Shown: positions 13,229-15,637 of the stretch, piece after piece | Numbering within the stretch: position 1 is the stretch's first letter | Layout of the letters: the number at the start of each line of letters is the position of its first letter | Assembly (NCBI GenBank): GCA_958407555.1 | Contig: CATYJC010000032.1 | Location: 1 to 15,637, forward strand | Direction of reading: 5' to 3' | From: an uncultured Collinsella sp. | GTDB taxonomy: Bacteria; Actinomycetota; Coriobacteriia; Coriobacteriales; Coriobacteriaceae | DNA: 15,637 nucleotides | Translations under genes and position numbers: made by a program | Notes under the pieces: model-generated | Told to the model about the DNA's origin: nothing | Database searches by the model: none | The model's input: the letters and a program-made list of their open reading frames with translations, nothing else

Positions 13229-14637
13229 GTGAGCACCCCCAACAAACCGACCGCACGCTGCGCGATACCCGTATTCTGACGCTGCGCATTTGGGGCATCG
13301 TCGGCTGCATTGTCATCGCCGCCGTCATCTTTAACCTTATGGGTATCCTGGCGCCGGTTATCGAGTTTCTCGCTGTCGGTTCCATCATCGCTTTTGTGAT
13401 GTCGCCGATCACTAACTGGCTCGAGCATCACGGCGTCAACCGTGGCATCGGTTCGCTCATCGCGCTGATCGTGGTTGTGGCAGTGCTCGTCGGCGTCGTC
13501 TGCATCCTGTCGCCTATTTTGCTCGGTCAGATTATGGAAGTCCTGAGCCGTCTGCCTGAGCAGCTTCGCGTTGCGGGCGGTGATCTCAACGAGATGATTT
13601 CGCACGCTAAGACGCTCAACAACACACCGCTCAAGGAGTACCTGGACGATAATCTGTCCTCGCTGGTTACTGTGGCGTCCAAGTACGTATCGCAAATCGC
13701 CGCTGAGCTCGGTCGCGGTGTATTCCCGCTCATTACCAATACGGCATCGCAGCTGTTCGTCATCTTCCTGGGCTTGGTACTTGCATATTGGTTGGCCTGT
13801 GACTATCCCCGTATGCACCACGAGGTCTGCACCATCATCGGACAGGAAAAGGAGACCTCGTACCGCTTTATGGTCGCCATCCTTTCGCGCTCGGTCGGTG
13901 GCTACATGCGCGGCATGGTCGTCACGTCGATCTGCGGTGGCTTTTTGGCTTTTATCGGCTTTGCGCTCATTGGTCATCCCTACGCGGCACTCATGGCCAT
14001 CTTTACGGGCATTATGCACTTGGTTCCGGTTGTCGGCCCCTGGGTGAGTGCTGCGATCGCCACGGTGCTCGGCTTTATGTTCAGCCCGATGCTGGCACTT
14101 TGGACACTTATCGTTACTATGATTGCGCAAAATGTTACCGATAATGTGATTTCTCCTAAGGTCATGCAGAGCTCGGTGCAGGTGCACCCCATCATGAGCC
14201 TGACGGCCCTCGTTATTGGATCGGCACTCATGGGTCCCATCGGCATGGTCATCGCCATTCCGCTATGCGCGGCCCTCAAGGGCATCTTCGTCTACTACTT
14301 TGAGAATGAGACCGGCCGCCAGCTCGTGGCATACGACGGCGCCGTGTTTAAGGGCACGCCGTATCGCGATGCCGAGGGCAACCCTGTCGCCGCCTATGAC
14401 GCGCTTGGAGACGATACGTTCATTTACGAGTCCGAGCTCATCGGCAATGAGACCGCGCCCGAGGCCCAGGCGATGCCCAAGCCCGAGCTCGAGAATCCCT
14501 GGATTAAGCTGTCGGGTCTTCAGCCCGACGCGACAGGTTTTTTCAAGAACCCCTTCGCCAAGGATGACGATTCCAATACGGACGACGACACCAAAACCGG
14601 CATCGACGGCTCCATGGACGATTCTGATTCTAAATAA
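13225..14637 (+). CDS. AI-2E family transporter (PF01594-type membrane protein)
   Basis: This 470-residue polytopic membrane protein has the family layout: paired N-terminal membrane segments (about 22-45 and 48-62), a third at 76-100, a cytosolic or periplasmic helical region (about 101-165), and a C-terminal cluster of segments (about 168-190, 230-262, 272-305, 326-358). Family motifs are LVPVVGPW (266-273) and NVTDNVISPKVM (303-314). Members have been linked to autoinducer-2 export, sodium/proton exchange or unknown solutes, so the substrate is open. A long hydrophilic tail (about 360-470) is rich in proline, then aspartate. The start overlaps the sigma stop (ATGA), so the two are coupled. 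The next gene converges from the minus strand 6 nt away. Confidence 0.92.
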   Translation: MSEHPQQTDRTLRDTRILTLRIWGIVGCIVIAAVIFNLMGILAPVIEFLAVGSIIAFVMSPITNWLEHHGVNRGIGSLIALIVVVAVLVGVVCILSPILLGQIMEVLSRLPEQLRVAGGDLNEMISHAKTLNNTPLKEYLDDNLSSLVTVASKYVSQIAAELGRGVFPLITNTASQLFVIFLGLVLAYWLACDYPRMHHEVCTIIGQEKETSYRFMVAILSRSVGGYMRGMVVTSICGGFLAFIGFALIGHPYAALMAIFTGIMHLVPVVGPWVSAAIATVLGFMFSPMLALWTLIVTMIAQNVTDNVISPKVMQSSVQVHPIMSLTALVIGSALMGPIGMVIAIPLCAALKGIFVYYFENETGRQLVAYDGAVFKGTPYRDAEGNPVAAYDALGDDTFIYESELIGNETAPEAQAMPKPELENPWIKLSGLQPDATGFFKNPFAKDDDSNTDDDTKTGIDGSMDDSDSK

Positions 14638-14643
14638 GTCTTA

Positions 14644-14883
14644 TTAACGTTTCTTGAAGTTGAAAATGACGAGAAACGCGAGCAAAGCGATTGATAAGGG
14701 GCCGGCTACATAGAAAAAGAGAACGTCAATTGCGCGTAGAGTGTAATAAGCCTTATCGCCGGACATTACTGCATACAATACGTAGCCAAATGCTGGTTGG
14801 TTTGCGTACCAGCAGGAGAAGGCCAAGAGCGCTAAAAGTGCTACAACCAGAAGTGCATTCAGGACAAATCGTTTGCTTTTCAT
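14644..14883 (-). CDS. Small two-helix membrane protein of unknown function
   Basis: I do not recognise this 79-residue protein. It has two membrane segments (about 6-26 and 49-75), basic ends (MKSKR and FKKR) that suggest both termini face the cytosol, and a short polar loop with Asp-Lys-Tyr-Tyr. I chose ATG 14883 because AAGGAG lies 6 nt upstream on the minus strand; a longer start at 14937 has no such site. A candidate promoter fits upstream. It is probably monocistronic. The gene ends 6 nt from the AI-2E gene, tail to tail, with no clear terminator of its own. A transcript of the sigma operon would run antisense across it. Confidence 0.7.
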   Translation of the reverse strand: MKSKRFVLNALLVVALLALLAFSCWYANQPAFGYVLYAVMSGDKAYYTLRAIDVLFFYVAGPLSIALLAFLVIFNFKKR

Positions 14884-14908
14884 CGATCGCTCCTTCCGGG
14901 TGAATCTT

Positions 14909-14937
14909 ATATGTAATTCTACAGTAGCCTTTTTCAA
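14909..14937 (-). promoter_or_regulatory. Candidate promoter of the small membrane protein gene
   Basis: On the minus strand TTGAAA (14932-14937) is followed, at 17-nt spacing, by ACATAT (14909-14914). The leader to the ATG at 14883 would be about 20 nt and carries AAGGAG. Confidence 0.5.
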
Positions 14938-14974
14938 AGGATCGCACAGTACTAAATAACGTGCACTTTCGCTG

Positions 14975-15004
14975 GAGGGTCGCTGTTTGGCGACCCTCTT
15001 TTTT
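14975..15004 (+). terminator. Intrinsic terminator, plus strand, upstream of alaS
   Basis: GAGGGTCGC (14975-14983) pairs perfectly with GCGACCCTC (14990-14998) around a 6-nt loop, followed by six T. It is the first plus-strand terminator seen after the sigma operon, about 340 nt past the AI-2E stop and beyond the antisense gene. Confidence 0.88.
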
Positions 15005-15030
15005 GCACAGGCGCGGCGGGATGGTAATAT
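15002..15030 (+). promoter_or_regulatory. Candidate promoter of alaS
   Basis: TTTGCA (15002-15007), then 17 nt, then TAATAT (15025-15030). The -35 overlaps the T run of the preceding terminator. The leader to the ATG at 15077 would be about 40 nt, too short for a T-box. Confidence 0.55.
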
Positions 15031-15076
15031 CGTTACGTTTGAACTGTTTCGATGCGTAACCGAGGAGATTCCCTCT

Positions 15077-15637
15077 ATGAGTGCTGACTACCCGTCAATG
15101 ACTACGGCCGAGATCCGCTCCAAGTTCCTCAACTTCTTTGAGGAGCGCGGTCTTAAGCTCTATCCTTCTTCGTCTCTTGTCCCTGACGATCCTTCGCTGC
15201 TGCTTGCCAACGCCGGCATGAACCAGTTTAAGGAGTACTACCAGGGCAAGAAGACCATGAAGGAGATCGGCGCGATCTCCTGCCAGAAGTGTGTCCGCAC
15301 CAACGATATCGACTGCATCGGCGAGGATGGCCGTCACCTTTCCTTCTTTGAGATGCTCGGCGACTTCTCCTTTGGCGGCGTCTCCAAGCAGCAGGCCTGC
15401 GCTTGGGCCTTTGAGCTCATCACCAAGGAGTTCAAGCTGCCGCTCGACCGTCTGTACTTCACCGTCTTTACCGAGGACGACGAGACCCACGACGTGTGGC
15501 GTTCTCTGGGCGTTGCCGAGGATCACATCTCGCGTCTGGGCGAGGACGACAACTTCTGGGCCGCCGGCCCCACCGGCCCCTGCGGTCCGTGCTCCGAGAT
15601 CTACTTTGACATGGGCGAGGAGGTCGGTTGCGGCAGC
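15077..15637 (+). CDS. alaS: Alanine--tRNA ligase (AlaRS), 5' part only
   Basis: A class II synthetase that charges tRNA-Ala in the cytosol. The 187 residues in the window cover the N-terminal catalytic core: MTTAEIRSKFLNFFEERG, LLLANAGMNQFK, CQKCVRTNDID, RHLSFFEMLGDFSFG (class II motif 2 region) and GPTGPCGPCSEIYFD. The rest of the core, the editing domain and the C-Ala domain, some 690 further residues in a typical AlaRS, lie beyond the right edge. ATG 15077 has GAGGAG (15062-15067) at 9-nt spacing; an in-frame ATG at 15098 has no such site. It has its own candidate promoter and is separated from the previous genes by a terminator. Confidence 0.97.
   Translation, partial: MSADYPSMTTAEIRSKFLNFFEERGLKLYPSSSLVPDDPSLLLANAGMNQFKEYYQGKKTMKEIGAISCQKCVRTNDIDCIGEDGRHLSFFEMLGDFSFGGVSKQQACAWAFELITKEFKLPLDRLYFTVFTEDDETHDVWRSLGVAEDHISRLGEDDNFWAAGPTGPCGPCSEIYFDMGEEVGCGS

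Noticed and set aside
13186..14187. 333-residue antisense frame across the sigma and AI-2E genes
   Set aside because: Rich in Asp, His, Arg and Asn with no domain, and overlaps two clear genes.
15031..15076. Possible T-box or riboswitch ahead of alaS
   Set aside because: The leader after the candidate promoter is only about 40 nt and has no specifier loop or T-box sequence.

Overview
This 15.6 kb window is moderately GC-rich, densely coded bacterial chromosome. Almost every gene is a housekeeping gene. Codon use, an isoleucine T-box upstream of ileS, and the set ileS, lspA, rluD-type synthase, dGTPase, rarA, anti-sigma/sigma pair, AI-2E-family protein and alaS suggest a gut actinobacterium of the class Coriobacteriia, most like Collinsella. 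That assignment rests on general familiarity, not on a search. No phage, insertion sequence, CRISPR array, rRNA or tRNA was found.

Layout, left to right. 1-397 has no gene I can support but holds inverted repeats and a minus-strand terminator-like hairpin. A GldA-like iron/zinc alcohol dehydrogenase lies on the minus strand (450-1532) and ends at a strong terminator. It is divergent from ileS (2019-4820), whose leader (about 1678-1975) is a complete transcriptional T-box riboswitch: specifier codon ATC, a T-box bulge TGGT, an antiterminator and a competing intrinsic terminator. The ileS stop codon lies inside a perfect 16-bp palindrome, followed by a 340-nt gene-free spacer full of inverted repeats and a proper terminator. 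Next come lspA and a RluD-type pseudouridine synthase, overlapping by one base (TAATG); a membrane-bound processive family 2 glycosyltransferase with its own terminator; a small stand-alone prepilin-peptidase-like protein; an HD-domain dGTPase; and rarA.

The most interesting block is 11472-14637. Four tightly packed genes (DUF948-like membrane/coiled-coil protein, RsbW-like anti-sigma protein, SigB/F/G-type sigma factor, AI-2E-family membrane protein) overlap or nearly touch. The RsbW-like protein has lost the N-box asparagine and the glycine motifs of a GHKL kinase, and no anti-anti-sigma gene is nearby, so the usual partner switch may be altered. A 79-residue membrane protein on the minus strand converges on this operon with a 6-nt gap. 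The first plus-strand terminator lies beyond that gene, so the operon transcript probably runs antisense to it. alaS starts at 15077 and runs off the right edge.

The same 41-bp terminator palindrome occurs twice (400-440 and 8193-8233) in opposite orientation with one mismatch. It looks like a dispersed REP-type element used as a terminator.
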